Assembly: GCA_021186555.1 (NCBI GenBank)
Contig: JAJKFL010000005.1
Span: 1,155,001 to 1,219,000 of the forward strand
Length of the DNA stretch: 64,000 bases
From: Reticulitermes speratus
Taxonomy: Eukaryota > Arthropoda > Insecta > Blattodea > Rhinotermitidae
Direction: 5' to 3'
Shown here: positions 11,360 through 21,867 of the stretch, in pieces
Layout of the letters: the number at the start of each line of letters is the position of its first letter
How positions within the stretch are numbered: position 1 is the first letter of the stretch
Program-made: the position numbers and the translations under genes
Notes under the pieces: model-generated
The model's database searches: none
Told to the model about the DNA's origin: nothing
What the model saw: only the letters and a program-made list of their open reading frames with translations

Positions 11360-11753
11360 AATACCATTCTATAGCCTAGACACTCACTCATACTCAGACA
11401 ATTACTACATACAATTTCTCCTCGCTACTCCCCCCTTTACGAACAGTACAGTAACACACGTTGCACATCCTCCAACGAACATAACCTCCATCTTCCTTCT
11501 TCCAGCCACATCATTCCTCTCATTTCACCTCTCCTGCTGCCACCAGTTTACGTCTCTGTCCCTCCTGTGTCTCCGTTCGTAATAACACGACAAACATGTA
11601 TTCACAATAATATCCACAAATATATTCTGTATTTATGTATCGTTACATCTAACTTTAATTACCTTACACATTCAATTTATGTTGCTCTCTAAGGCTCTGT
11701 ACACCGACTGGATGGTAAGTGCGATTTGTTCGAATTTAATTTCGTATTATACA
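11360..11753. other. Spacer between two SINE family 2 copies
   Basis: C+T-rich unique sequence with no recognised element. Confidence 0.4.
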
Positions 11754-11950
11754 TTCACGGCTGAGCGGTCTAAGGCGTGGGTCTTCGGCCACTCGCTTAC
11801 TAGGATCGTGGGTTCGAATCCCAACGGGGGCATGGATGTTTGTCTCTTGTGAGTGTTTGTGTGTTGTTGGCAGGTAGAGGCCTCTGCGACGAGCCGATCC
11901 CTCGTCCAGAGGAGTCCTACCGACTGTGGTGTGTCTCTCAGTGTGATCAA
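11754..11950 (+). mobile_element. SINE family 2, truncated copy
   Basis: It carries 'gctgagcggtctaaggcgtg', the B box 'ggttcgaatcc' and the body segment up to 'gtgtgtctctcagtgtgatc'. The 3' part with 'gtcgagccattgg' and the A tail is missing. The overlapping minus-strand open frames (11736-12101, 11747-11971) are simply the reverse reading of this SINE. Confidence 0.85.
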
Positions 11951-12157
11951 AAGAACTTTCAACCTCGACACTGAAACGGGAATTCCGGAGTAGGTAGAAG
12001 AGGACGACTAAAAAAAAAATTATACATACACTTTGTGCGTATTTTGAAACTGAGAACTTCAGCTGTCTCTGTTTACGATGGCTCTGTGAGTTTAACGCCA
12101 AAACAACAAGAGTTAGTTTTTATACTGCAGACAGATATGTGTTGAATGTTATCTGAC

Positions 12158-12305
12158 GTGTAAAGCGGACACTGGACACCGTGTAAAGCGGAAACTGGAC
12201 ACCGTGTAAAGCGGACACTGGACACCGTGTAAAGCGGACACTGGACACCGTGTAAAGCGGATACTGGACACCGTGTAAAGCGGACACTTGACACCGTGTG
12301 GAGCG
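12158..12305. repeat. 23-bp tandem array, six copies plus a partial
   Basis: Units contain 'gtgtaaagcggacactggac' followed by 'acc', starting at 12158, 12181, 12204, 12227, 12250 and 12273. Single-base variants ('ggaaac', 'ggatac', 'cacttgac') mark individual copies. Confidence 0.95.
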
Positions 12306-12467
12306 ACTGCAGGTTGTGGGGCTGCGGACCGGAAACGGTTGAGGAAGTTCGAGTTAATTATTTGACGGCAAATAAGGATACAGAAACACAATCAACACAG
12401 AAACAAAATCATATCACAAATTACACACCAACACAATGCACTATATTTTCACTTTTTTATTCTTTAA

Positions 12468-12510
12468 CCCCTACATATGTTTCAGCCTTTACAAGGCCAT
12501 CTTCAGGGGG
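12468..12510 (-). ncRNA. Hammerhead-ribozyme-like motif, left arm
   Basis: Read on the minus strand: 'cccc', then 'ctgaaga', one extra 't', a stem 'ggcctt' / 'aaggct' closed by 'gta', then 'gaaac', a short 'atatgta', then 'gggg'. This fits stem I (cccc with gggg), the CUGANGA box, stem II, the GAAA box, a two-base-pair stem III and a GUA cleavage triplet. The unpaired base after CUGAAGA is not in the textbook core, so activity is uncertain. Confidence 0.5.
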
Positions 12511-12724
12511 CTCGTAATCTACATTTAGATTATGTTTTGTATCACATACAGTCAAGTTTCGTAATTATTTATATTACAGTTATTTACAATTTTGTCTTTA
12601 AATATATAAAACACAGAATATAAAATCCTTAAATAAGGTTCGTCAATGATTATGAAACTTGACTCTACGTGATATATAACATAATAGCAGACAACAATGG
12701 ATGTAAATAAATGTACATTACGAG

Positions 12725-12767
12725 CCCCCTGAAGAGGGCCCTGTAAGGGCTGAAACATATGTAGGGG
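12725..12767 (+). ncRNA. Hammerhead-ribozyme-like motif, right arm
   Basis: Plus-strand order: 'cccc' (12725-12728), 'ctgaaga' (12729-12735), extra 'g', stem 'ggccct' / 'agggct' around 'gta', 'gaaac' (12752-12756), 'atatgta', 'gggg' (12764-12767). Against the left-arm copy, stem II bases differ on both strands yet still pair (gcctt/aaggc versus gccct/agggc). That is a compensatory difference supporting an RNA structure. Confidence 0.55.
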
Positions 12768-12830
12768 TTAAAGAATAAAAAAAGTGAAAATATGGTGCAT
12801 TTTGTTGGCGTGTGATTTGTGATTTGTTAA

Positions 12831-13255
12831 AAATGTACGGTGAAGATAATATACAATGCAACAAATACTATCAAGTTTGTAGAACATTCTTTATGATACA
12901 CGCTGTAGGCGGGAAGAATGCCGTATTTTTTAAACACCCGGTTCAGTTTTGCCAGTCCGTGCCATCAGACAAGTTTCGGAAGTTTGGCGTTAATTAATGT
13001 CACACATAAATATGCTTAGACATAAGTGATAATTAGGTCTTTGTGCTCATGCTTTAGGCACGCTCTCTACCGGAAGTGGGAAACTTGACTGCAAATTTAG
13101 CAGTCCGGAAACCGGAACAAGTTAAGGCGTTCCAAAAATCATACACGCGAGGCCGTTCACTCTCTGTCCTCCCGTGACCAGCACTTACGATGTCTCCTTT
13201 ACACCCCACTGACCGCGTGACACCTTCAGGTTAGTTCCCCTTGTGTAGTTTATCC
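12831..13255. other. Spacer without recognised features
   Basis: Unique sequence. The open frame at 12812-12997 has no recognisable domain. Confidence 0.4.
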
Positions 13256-13259
13256 TGAA

Positions 13260-13470
13260 CAGGCTCGGCAGCTCAGTCGGTATAATAGCCAGGGTGCGGT
13301 CTGGATGACCTAAGAATCAAAGCCGAATTCTCGGGTAAAGCTGAAATGTTTCCTGTCGCCATTCTGACCAACCCGGCTGTGAGTTCCAAGCAGTCTGATC
13401 AGACAAAGATGGAGCATCGGGCTCTTTGGACCAGACTGCATGGCGTCAAGTTCTAGAAGGCTGCAATCGT
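13260..13470 (+). mobile_element. Degenerate tRNA-headed SINE-like element
   Basis: It begins 'ggctcggcagctcagtcgg', close to an A box. No intact B box follows at the normal distance ('aagaatcaaag' is the best candidate). I saw no second copy of the body. It may be a decayed, unrelated SINE. Confidence 0.3.
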
Positions 13471-13554
13471 CTGCTTATGAGTTAGTCAGCTATTGCTATT
13501 GTCTTGACACGTAGAAATTCAGACGTTCTTTACGAAGTGTAAAGAGAAGGCCTT

Positions 13555-14000
13555 GTGTGAAGAGCTTCCCCCTCCGTCCGTGTGTGCTCTAGTATCATCG
13601 ACTAAATGGTCTATCCGATTTGCGTCAAAATTTGCAAGGAGATTTTGTACAAATTTTTCCAGGAAGTGTAACTTTCGACAAAAAAAATCCCCTCACTGAC
13701 AACAATACTTTACTTAAAGACGTCATAATTGTTCTTACTTTCTAAATTTTCCGTCTGATTTAAACAAAATTTGATACAGGAGATGTTAATGGCAATTTAT
13801 TGAGTGTGAGTTTCCATACATTTGGCGCAATTGAGGTCATGTTTACCTTAAAAGCATGAATAAATTCCTATGTTTAGTTTCCACGCTTACTGACAGATTT
13901 GGGTGAAATTCGGAACACGATATCTGCATACAGTTTGAACCCTCAATCAGAATACATTAGGGTGATCAAGTCTACAGATTGAGATCAGTGGGTCGTGTAG
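13555..14000 (+). repeat. Dispersed 'ccgtccgt'-headed repeat
   Basis: It opens with 'ccctccgtccgtgtgtgctc' and continues with 'gcgtcaaaatttgcaagg', 'gacgtcataattg' and 'gtgaaattcgg'. The last two words also occur at 34440-34720 ('gacgtcataatt', 'gtgaaattcgg'), and a similar head occurs at 7727-7755. I take these as diverged members of an uncharacterised family. Boundaries are unclear. Confidence 0.35.
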
Positions 14001-14084
14001 CACACATGAATACATTAAATTTCTTACAAATTTTTAGATACAACTGTTTGAGGCAATAGACTAATAGCCTGAGATAAAGACAAA

Positions 14085-14335
14085 AGGTAAATTTCACCCT
14101 AGATCTGGCCATAAAGGCCCAGAGAGGAAGCAGAGGTAATACTCTACTCTTTCTTTAACCTTGACGCTAGATAGGGGAGGGTGGTCAACGACACGCCACG
14201 ACCGCTTTACCCCCGGGATAGAAACACGGTACCCCTTGTATAGGAGACTGGGTGCGCCCCAGAGCCGGTCTGGACGGGTGCGGAAAATCTCGTCCCCACC
14301 GGGATTCGATCCCCAGACCGTTCAGCCCGTAGCAA
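14085..14335 (-). mobile_element. SINE family 1, copy lacking its A-box end
   Basis: Reverse orientation: 'ggccataaaggcccagag' is the 3' side and 'gggattcgatccccagacc' the B-box region. The match stops near 14335 ('cccgtagcaaatagg'), so the first part of the tRNA-like head is absent. Confidence 0.85.
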
Positions 14336-14339
14336 ATAG

Positions 14340-15542
14340 GTTGAGGCCAGGATATTACTGAAATATATTAGCAAAGAGAAATACTGTGTCAGGGAGTGGA
14401 TGTGATTCAACTGGCACAGACGGCACATGGACATGTCTGAATTTAATGCGAGGAAATATTTAGACCATGGTGCCGCCTACCGCTACCGCCGTCTTAACTA
14501 CTGTGCTCATGCAGTCAGTGTTCCCGTGCTATTGCCTATTTTAACATTCGTCTATTTTGGCTCGTGTTCCTCAACAGCGAAAACACATACTTTTGCTGCG
14601 CCTGCAACACAGAAAGCTGTTGTTCCGCACAGCGCGCCGGCACGCCCCACTCTCCTCAGCAGTTCCAACACTTTGCAGTAGAAGTCAGAGAATCCTGCAC
14701 TGACTCTGTCCATGTACTCCGATTAACGCTGAGATCACCTGCAGAGGACCAGGTATGTTGTAAAGCAATGCTCCGTCAACTGCCCGGAGAATTTGTGAAA
14801 GATTGAATGAGGACTGCGTTTGTGTTCAAATATTCAACGGACTGTGGTGTTGAGTTTACTGAAGTTACGTGTTACAGGGTGTTCTAATTCTTAATGCAGA
14901 GATAGCCAAATGTTTTGGACGATTACGAAGTAAGACAAGCAGCAGCATATGGCCGGCAACTTAACTCTACTGACAAAGAATATGCGAAACGACAAAATAA
15001 TTACTGTAAAACTAACAGCTTGGAACATACAGATTTTCTCCTGAACATTCTTCTGGAAAAATATATCTTACACAGATACGTAACAGGTAATAAATAACCT
15101 TCTTAATTGAAGTCACAATTGTTCACTTTCCAATCCCTCGATCGCTGGCTCACCTCAATGGAATGTAATCATTTTGAACTCCGCGATATTGGACCGATGT
15201 GCGATTCATAGGCCGGTTATCGCCACGCGATTGTCAACTGTCAATTGAATAATTACGAAAATATTAAGGGTATTTTAAAATTTTCGTCGGTAAACAAAAA
15301 CTCTTTCGAGAGTATCAAGGTGCCTACGCGGAAAAGACTTTGGAATCTTATTGTAACTTAAATGTAACTTAATATACCTTAATGTACCTTGTAGCACTTT
15401 GGCTGAAACTTTAGAGACTATATGTTAACAGTCGGTAAACAGTGTTGCTAGTGTCTTGAATGTTATTGCATGAAATTGTCTTCAAGAAGACGTTAAGAGG
15501 AAATTTAATTCTGGGAAAGTTTGTTGTCATTCAGTCAAGAAT
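14340..15542. other. Spacer without recognised genes
   Basis: Unique sequence. The open frames at 14427-14681, 14564-14806 and 14915-15097 have no recognised domain, and the first two overlap in different frames. I cannot exclude a small exon but see no supporting signal. Confidence 0.4.
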
Positions 15543-18236
15543 TCCAGCCTGTCTATGCTATACACAGCTACTCCAGCCTGTCTATGCTATATACAGCTAC
15601 TCCAGCCTGTCTATGCTATACACAGCTACTCCAGCCTGTCTATGCTATACACAGCTACTCCAGCCTGTCTATGTTATACACAGCTACTCCAGCCTGTCTA
15701 TGCTATATACAGCTACTCCAGCCTGTCTATGCTATACACAGCTACTCCAGCCTGTCTATGCTATACACAGCTACTCCAGCCTGTCTATGCTATACAGAGC
15801 TACTCCAGCCTGTCTATGCTACACACAGCTACTCCAGCCTGTCTCTGCTATACACAGCTACTCCATTCTGTCTATGATATATACAGCTACTCCAGCCTGT
15901 CTATGCTATACACAGTTACTCCAGCCTGTCTATGCTATACACAGCTACTCCAGCCTGTCTATGCTATACACAGCTACTCCAGCCTGTCTCTGCTATACAC
16001 AGCTATTCCAGCCTGTCTATGCTATACACAGCTACTCCAGCCTGTCTATGCTATACACAGCTACTCCAGCCTGTCTATGCTATACACAGCTACTCCAGCC
16101 TGTCTCTGCTATACACAGCTACTCCAGCCTGTCTATGCTATACACAGCTACTCCTGCCTGTCTATGCTATACACAGCTACTCCTGCCTGTCTATGCTATA
16201 CATAGCTACTCCTGCCTGTCTATGCTATACACAGCTACTCCAGCCTGTCTATGCTATACACAGCTACTCCAGCCTGTCTATGCTATACACAGCTACTCCA
16301 GCCTGTCTATGCTATACACAGCTACTCCAGCCTGTCTCTGCTATACACAGCTATTCCAGCCTGTCTATGCTATACACAGCTACTCCAGCCTGTCTATGCT
16401 ATACACAGCTACTCCAGCCTGTCTCTGCTATACACAGCTACTCCAGCCTGTCTATGCTATACACAGCTACTCCTGCCTGTCTATGCTATACACAGCTACT
16501 CCAGCCTGTCTATGCTATACACAGCTACTCCAGCCTGTCTATGCTATACACAGCTACTCCAGCCTCTCTCTGCTATACACAGCTACTCCAGCCTGTCTAT
16601 GCTATACACAGCTACTCCAGCCTGTCTATGCTATATACAGCTACTCCAGCCTGTCTATGCTATACACAGCTACTCCAGCCTGTCTATGCTATACAGAGCT
16701 ACTCCAGCCTGTCTATGCTATACACAGCTACTCCTGCCTGTCTATGCTATACACAGCTACTCCAGCCTGTCTATGCTATACACAGCTACTCCAGCCTGTC
16801 TATGCTATACACAGCTTACCCAGCCTCTCTCTGCTATATACAGCTACTCCAGCCTGTCTATGCTATACACAGCTACTCCAGCCTGTCTATGCTATATACA
16901 GCTACTCCAGCCTGTCTATGCTATACACAGCTACTCCAGCCTGTCTATGCTATACAGAGCTACTCCAGCCTGTCTATGCTATACACAGCTACTCCAGCCT
17001 GTCTATGCTATACAGAGCTACTCCAGCCTGTCTATGCTATACAGAGCTACTCCAGCCTGTCTAAGCTATACACAGCTACTCCAGCCTCTCTCTGCTATAC
17101 AGAGCTACTCCAGCCTGTCTAAGCTATACACAGCTACTCCAGCCTCTCTCTGCTATACACAGCTACTCCAGCCTGTCTAAGCTATACACAGCTACTCCAG
17201 CCTGTCTATGCTATACAGAGCTACTCCAGCCTGTCTATGCTATACAGAGCTACTCCAGCCTGTCTATGCTATACACAGCTACTCCAGCCTGTCTATGCTA
17301 TACAGAGCTACTCCAGCCTGTCTATGCTATACACAGCTACTCCAGCCTGTCTATGCTATACAGAGCTACTCCAGCCTGTCTATGCTATACACAGCTACTC
17401 CAGCCTGTCTATGCTATACAGAGCTACTCCAGCCTGTCTATGCTATACAGAGCTACTCCAGCCTGTCTATGCTACACAGAGCTACTCCAGCCTGTCTATG
17501 CTATACACAGCTACTCCAGCCTGTCTATGCTATACAGAGCTACTCCAGCCTGTCTATGCTATACAGAGCTACTCCCGCCTGTCTAAGCTATACACAGCTA
17601 CTCCAGCCTCTCTCTGCTATACAGAGCTACTCCAGCCTGTCTAAGCTATACACAGCTACTCCAGCCTGTCTATGCTATACAGAGCTACTCCAGCCTGTCT
17701 ATGCTATACACAGCTACTCCAGCCTGTCTATGCTATACAGAGCTACTCCAGCCTGTCTATGCTATACAGAGCTACTCCAGCCTGTCTATGCTATACACAG
17801 CTACTCCAGCCTGTCTATGCTATACACAGCTACTCCAGCCTGTCTATGCTATACAGAGCTACTCCAGCCTGTCTATGCTATACAGAGCTACTCCAGCCTG
17901 TCTATGCTACACAGAGCTACTCCAGCCTGTCTATGCTATACACAGCTACTCCAGCCTGTCTATGCTATACAGAGCTACTCCAGCCTGTCTATGCTATACA
18001 GAGCTACTCCAGCCTGTCTATGCTATACAGAGCTACTCCAGCCTGTCTATGCTATACACAGCTACTCCAGCCTGTCTATGCTATACACAGCTACTCCAGC
18101 CTGTCTATGCTATACAGAGCTACTCCAGCCTGTCTATGCTATACAGAGCTACTCCAGCCTGTCTATGCTACACAGAGCTACTCCAGCCTGTCTATGCTAT
18201 ACACAGCTACTCCTGCCTGTCTATGCTATACACAGC
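15543..18236. repeat. 29-bp tandem array, about 93 copies
   Basis: The unit includes 'tctatgctatacacagctac' with period 29 (read from 'tccag' at 15601 and 15630). It contains no stop codon in any plus-strand frame. Because 29 is not a multiple of three, each long frame cycles through all three readings, giving artefactual open frames of up to 534 codons with a 29-residue period. The variant 'atacagagc' is rare left of about 16690 and frequent to the right. 'ctcctgcc' clusters near 16150-16750, and 'ctctctctgc' / 'tctaagct' near 16800-17640. Confidence 0.96.
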
Positions 18237-19753
18237 AAGAGTGCAGCAAAAGGCACAGAGACAAACATACGAATATTTAAAACTCCCGCGTTACGTCCAA
18301 ATGCGAACCGCACGGCTGCAGTTGGTAACGCTACGGGCTTGTCATACGTCACTGTGAACGTAAAACACTAAATTTGAGCCAGATCAAAGTATTCAGGACC
18401 AAAACCCGAACTGATAAGAACGATCACCTGATAACAACGATCACCTGATAACTCTAAACCGCGATGTTTGTTGCAAAACTGGAATATGTGCACGTTGAGA
18501 GATATAAAATTAATGAGAACACTGTACGGTACGAAATGGTAATACACCGTTTTGTAATCCAGTGTTGCTCTGAAGTGCTTCGCGTGTTCACGTCGTGTAG
18601 CCAAGGCAGTTGTCTCAGTTTTAAATACTTATAAATATTGAAAAGCTCTGTTTAATGAGCGGAAGGCCTCTGAAAGTCAGTTTCATTCACTGGTCCCCGC
18701 GACACAACACGCTCTGTATTCATTCTACATCACTCGCAATTCTGACAGCCTAATGAATATGTTTGTGGCGCAAAATTGAAGCTAGTACATACATTTGTAA
18801 TTATCCCAGTCTATTGTTTGTGCAGGAAGAGTAATTCATTTAGTGTTGATGTAGTTTTTGTTTATTTAACAATGCTGTCAGACCCTCGGTTGGTAAAAAC
18901 GTGATTAGGTTTAACCTTTACATTCCGTCATTTAAATCACAATGTATCTGCTGACGGCCGGAGTTACTTTCACTTTAAATATCCATCCCTACACAACAGT
19001 CGGACAGTGTTTGACCTTTCGCCCATAAAGTGTTAAATTCACCTGGACATGTGCGGCCCGTTTGGCCAATAGAGGTTAAACTCTCAACGACATTTTTGGT
19101 TGCCGAACATGGATAGATTAGAATGTCGTTCATATTTCTTTGAGTCCTGTTGGACTGTTTCATCAGTTTTAAGATTTTATAGGGACAATGTATTTCGTCT
19201 GTTACACACATATTCTTATAAAAATGGTTCTTTATTTTTACGATTATTAAAAAATTATTTGTAATAAATTTCAAGGAAGGATCGTGGTCTAATTTCAAGC
19301 AATATACTTAAAATATCTGCAGTGATTGAGGAAAAACACGAAGAGCATCAGACACGCCACCAGATTTCCTGGCTGCTACTTCAGCCGATCGCCTCCCAAC
19401 ACAAGACACAAACAGCAATGTTATATGTCTATCTCACTTTAAAATGAAGGCAAATTATAAGGAAAAAATGGTTAGAAAACACTTTAAGGAAAATAACTGG
19501 AGTGTCAGAAAATGCGGTAGATTAAAACGTGCCTGAAGATTGGCGTCTCAGAGAAAGTTTGTCATGTTTTGAGATGAGTCGGAGAGGAAACGATAATAGA
19601 ACTGTTTCCTTCAAGACCTCCTCCAGAGGTATTTAAGGCCTGCCACGTGACACTCAACAATATGTGAGAAATTTTTCTTCTTACTTTCTGGCCACGATGT
19701 CACCTGTTTTGTTCCTCCAGTCGGTTCCGTCTTGTCGCTCCGCGCCGATTTAT
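18237..19753. other. Spacer with a possible decayed GIY-YIG-like stretch
   Basis: Mostly unique. A 107-codon minus-strand frame (18975-19298) contains SIGQTGRTCPGEFNT. The IGQTGRT part recalls the core of GIY-YIG nucleases of Penelope-like elements, but the expected downstream R..EH pattern is absent. A 16-bp word 'acgatcacctgataac' occurs twice near 18420-18455. Confidence 0.25.
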
Positions 19754-20041
19754 GGCACCGACACATCTGGTACCGACACATCTGGCACTGACACATCTGG
19801 TACTCACACATCTGGCACTGACACATCTGGTACCGACACATCTGGTACCCACACATCTGGCACCGACACATCTGGCACCGACACATCTGGCACCGACACA
19901 TCTGGCACCGACACATCTGGTACCGACACATCTGGTACCGACACATCTGGTACCGACACATCTGGCACTGACACATCTGGTACCGACACATCTGGTACTG
20001 ACACATCTGGTACTCACACATCTGGTACTCACACATCTGGC
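19754..20041. repeat. 15-bp tandem array, about 19 copies
   Basis: The unit reads 'ggcaccgacacatct' with variation at three sites. The plus frame gives a Ser-Gly-Thr-Asp/His-Thr repeat inside a 170-codon open frame (19664-20176). Most differences are third-position synonymous in that frame (ggc/ggt, acc/act), apart from gac/cac. Other frames and the minus strand are also largely open because 15 is a multiple of three. I do not call a gene. Confidence 0.94.
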
Positions 20042-20331
20042 GACATTCTCATGCACATCTACCTCCCACTTATTCCTTGGCTTTCCGGCGAGCCTTCTTC
20101 CTCCGAAACGTCCGTCCAGATTTTTTTGGGGTATTCAATTGTCGAACTTCCTTACTACACGTCCAGCCCACCGTAATCTCTACTTTACCAGGTCATTACC
20201 TTTATACAGTCACCACAGTTCTTCTTTGTATTCTTATCCAGACGCGACTAACCCCTCATTGGTCCAAATATTTCCCGAAGGATTTTTCTCTCAAAGGAAG
20301 CAACCATTTTTGCAGCATTCTGGCAAAGCGT

Positions 20332-20480
20332 CCGTGTGTTACTGTCGTACAGAACAATTGGTGAGGTGCGTGTGTTACTGTCGTACAGAACAATTGGTGA
20401 GGTGCGTGTGTTACTGTCGTACAGAACAATTGGTGAGGTGCGTGTGTTACTGTCGTACAGAACAATTGGTGAGGTGCGTG
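20332..20480 (-). repeat. 36-bp tandem repeat, four copies, within LINE reverse transcriptase remnant
   Basis: Period 36, read from 'actgtcgtacagaacaattg' at 20341 and 20377. On the minus strand it repeats the twelve residues TRTSPIVLYDSN in frame, which match the IRPIVLYGSETW region of LINE reverse transcriptases. The array is therefore a local amplification of a piece of the retroelement. Confidence 0.93.
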
Positions 20481-20620
20481 TTTTGTAAATAGCAAGCCTG
20501 CTATCAATACTGACGTATTTTATAGCAGAGGCAGTGCACGAAGTAGGCTCTATTTTCCGCATTAATTCTGCACCCTTCACCATTGTTACCCCCTATCAGC
20601 ACCCCACATATGTACATGCT

Positions 20621-20677
20621 GACACCACTTCAACTTAGCTGACACCACTTCAACTTAGCTGACACCACTTCAACTTG
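20621..20677. repeat. 20-bp tandem repeat, three copies
   Basis: The unit 'gacaccacttcaacttagct' occurs nearly three times, also inside the LINE remnant. Confidence 0.93.
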
Positions 20678-21190
20678 GCAGCTCGAGGTTGGGAGTCTCA
20701 CTCTGACATCTTCCTCTTCTAGTCTGTATCATTACTTCTGCTTTATTTTCGTTTACCCTCAACCCAACATCCTCTCCTGCTATTTCCAACTCTTCAAATT
20801 GCCCTCTAACATAACTCAAACTCCCCCATGATGTTAATATCGTCAACATACCCTACAATCTGTACACACTCATGTTCCAAGGTATACCTGGCACTCACAG
20901 AATGTTTTCTGATTATCTGCTCTAAGACAAGTTTGAAGACGGTAGGAGTGAGCCCGTCCCTAGACCGTTGTTCACCTAGAATGGCCTTGCTGACTCCACT
21001 GTCAGCTTGACACAAGCGGTGGTGTTTATCGCTGTTGTCTTCACAGATCTCAGTAAATTGGCTGCGACTTCATATTCAAATAAAGTAAAGTACGGAATCA
21101 GCCGACAGACATCTGGCATACATCAACCTTTTCCTCCCAGCATTTTTCAAATATCTGCTCGAGTGTGAATGTCTGATCAAATCAGGATCT

Positions 21191-21867
21191 CTCTTTACGG
21201 CACCTTGCTTGGCATTGTCCAATGACAGCCTCAGATATAGATTTAATCCGCCTCGCAAAATATTTTTAAATACTTTATAAATAGGCAGACCGCTCTACAA
21301 GAGAGGCGGAAATTAACCTGATATATTTTGATGCAGAAAACGGATGACGAAAAGTAGGTATTCAATTAAAATATGGAAATTACTGGACTGACAATATTAG
21401 GCCACATTTTGCTTAAAATGTGTACAAAAGTATTCCATCTTATGAACCCGTGCCTGGCAACACGACAGTGGACTGTACGGGGGCAGACGCACTTTCTCTT
21501 CCACGGTAACCAAAATGTAAACACATGTAACCACCAATGGCACGCGTAAACATGTTTCCTTCCAATGAATACACTAAGGTCAATATTCGGAATTGAATTC
21601 AAAGTGGCATCAGAACTATTCACACGTATCACGAATTATGAATTAAGCGCCAGCTCATATTGTCACTTCACACAACTTAATCTGCAGATTGTTATGCCTT
21701 CCGGGAATCTGAATCTTGTAACTCCTTACCACTTTCTAGTATCGGAGTTAACACAGTGCACGGCGTCTTCTTCAAGTCCCGCCACAAAACTTAAGCTTCT
21801 AAAGCCCAGTGGTTACTATATGTACCATCAGGTTTAACATCAAATTCCACGTTCTGCCCACACAGCG
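21191..21867. other. Spacer without recognised features
   Basis: Unique sequence. The open frames at 21366-21632 (-) and 21565-21837 (+) overlap on opposite strands and show no known domain. Confidence 0.4.

Larger units (their letters stand above)
12406..12830. mobile_element. Long inverted repeat with facing hammerhead-like cores (Penelope-type ends)
   Basis: The left arm (about 12406-12580) and right arm (about 12640-12830) are inverted copies sharing 'ctttaacccctacatatg' and 'cttcagggggctcgtaat', with scattered differences. Each arm ends inward with a hammerhead-like core, listed separately. Terminal regions of Penelope-like retroelements are known to carry type I hammerhead motifs. Assignment here rests on that motif alone because no reverse transcriptase or GIY-YIG domain is present. 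A fold-back DNA element is the alternative. Confidence 0.6.
20250..21190 (-). pseudogene. LINE reverse transcriptase remnant
   Basis: On the minus strand, in order: QTFTLEQIFEKCWEEK (about 21185-21130), GLTPTVFKLVLEQIIRK followed by IVGYVDDINIMG (frame 20806-21015), FEELEIAGEDVGLRVNENK (about 20800-20730), then RLAIYKT, SPIVLYDSN and ASFERKILREIFGP (frame 20248-20583). YVDD is the catalytic box of non-LTR reverse transcriptases, which usually have YADD. Frames change between blocks, so it is dead. The endonuclease and the RWAGHVARM-type C terminus are missing. Two short tandem repeats (20332-20480, 20621-20677) arose within it. Clade is not determined. Confidence 0.85.

Noticed and set aside
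12073-12391. Minus-strand frames with SVRFTRCPV repeats
   Set aside because: They read the 23-bp tandem array and its flank; no domain is present.
15460-17064. 534-codon plus-strand open frame with repeats such as PACLCYTQLLQPVYAIHSY
   Set aside because: It is the 29-bp tandem unit read through all three frames; there is no non-repeat domain, and overlapping frames are equally open.
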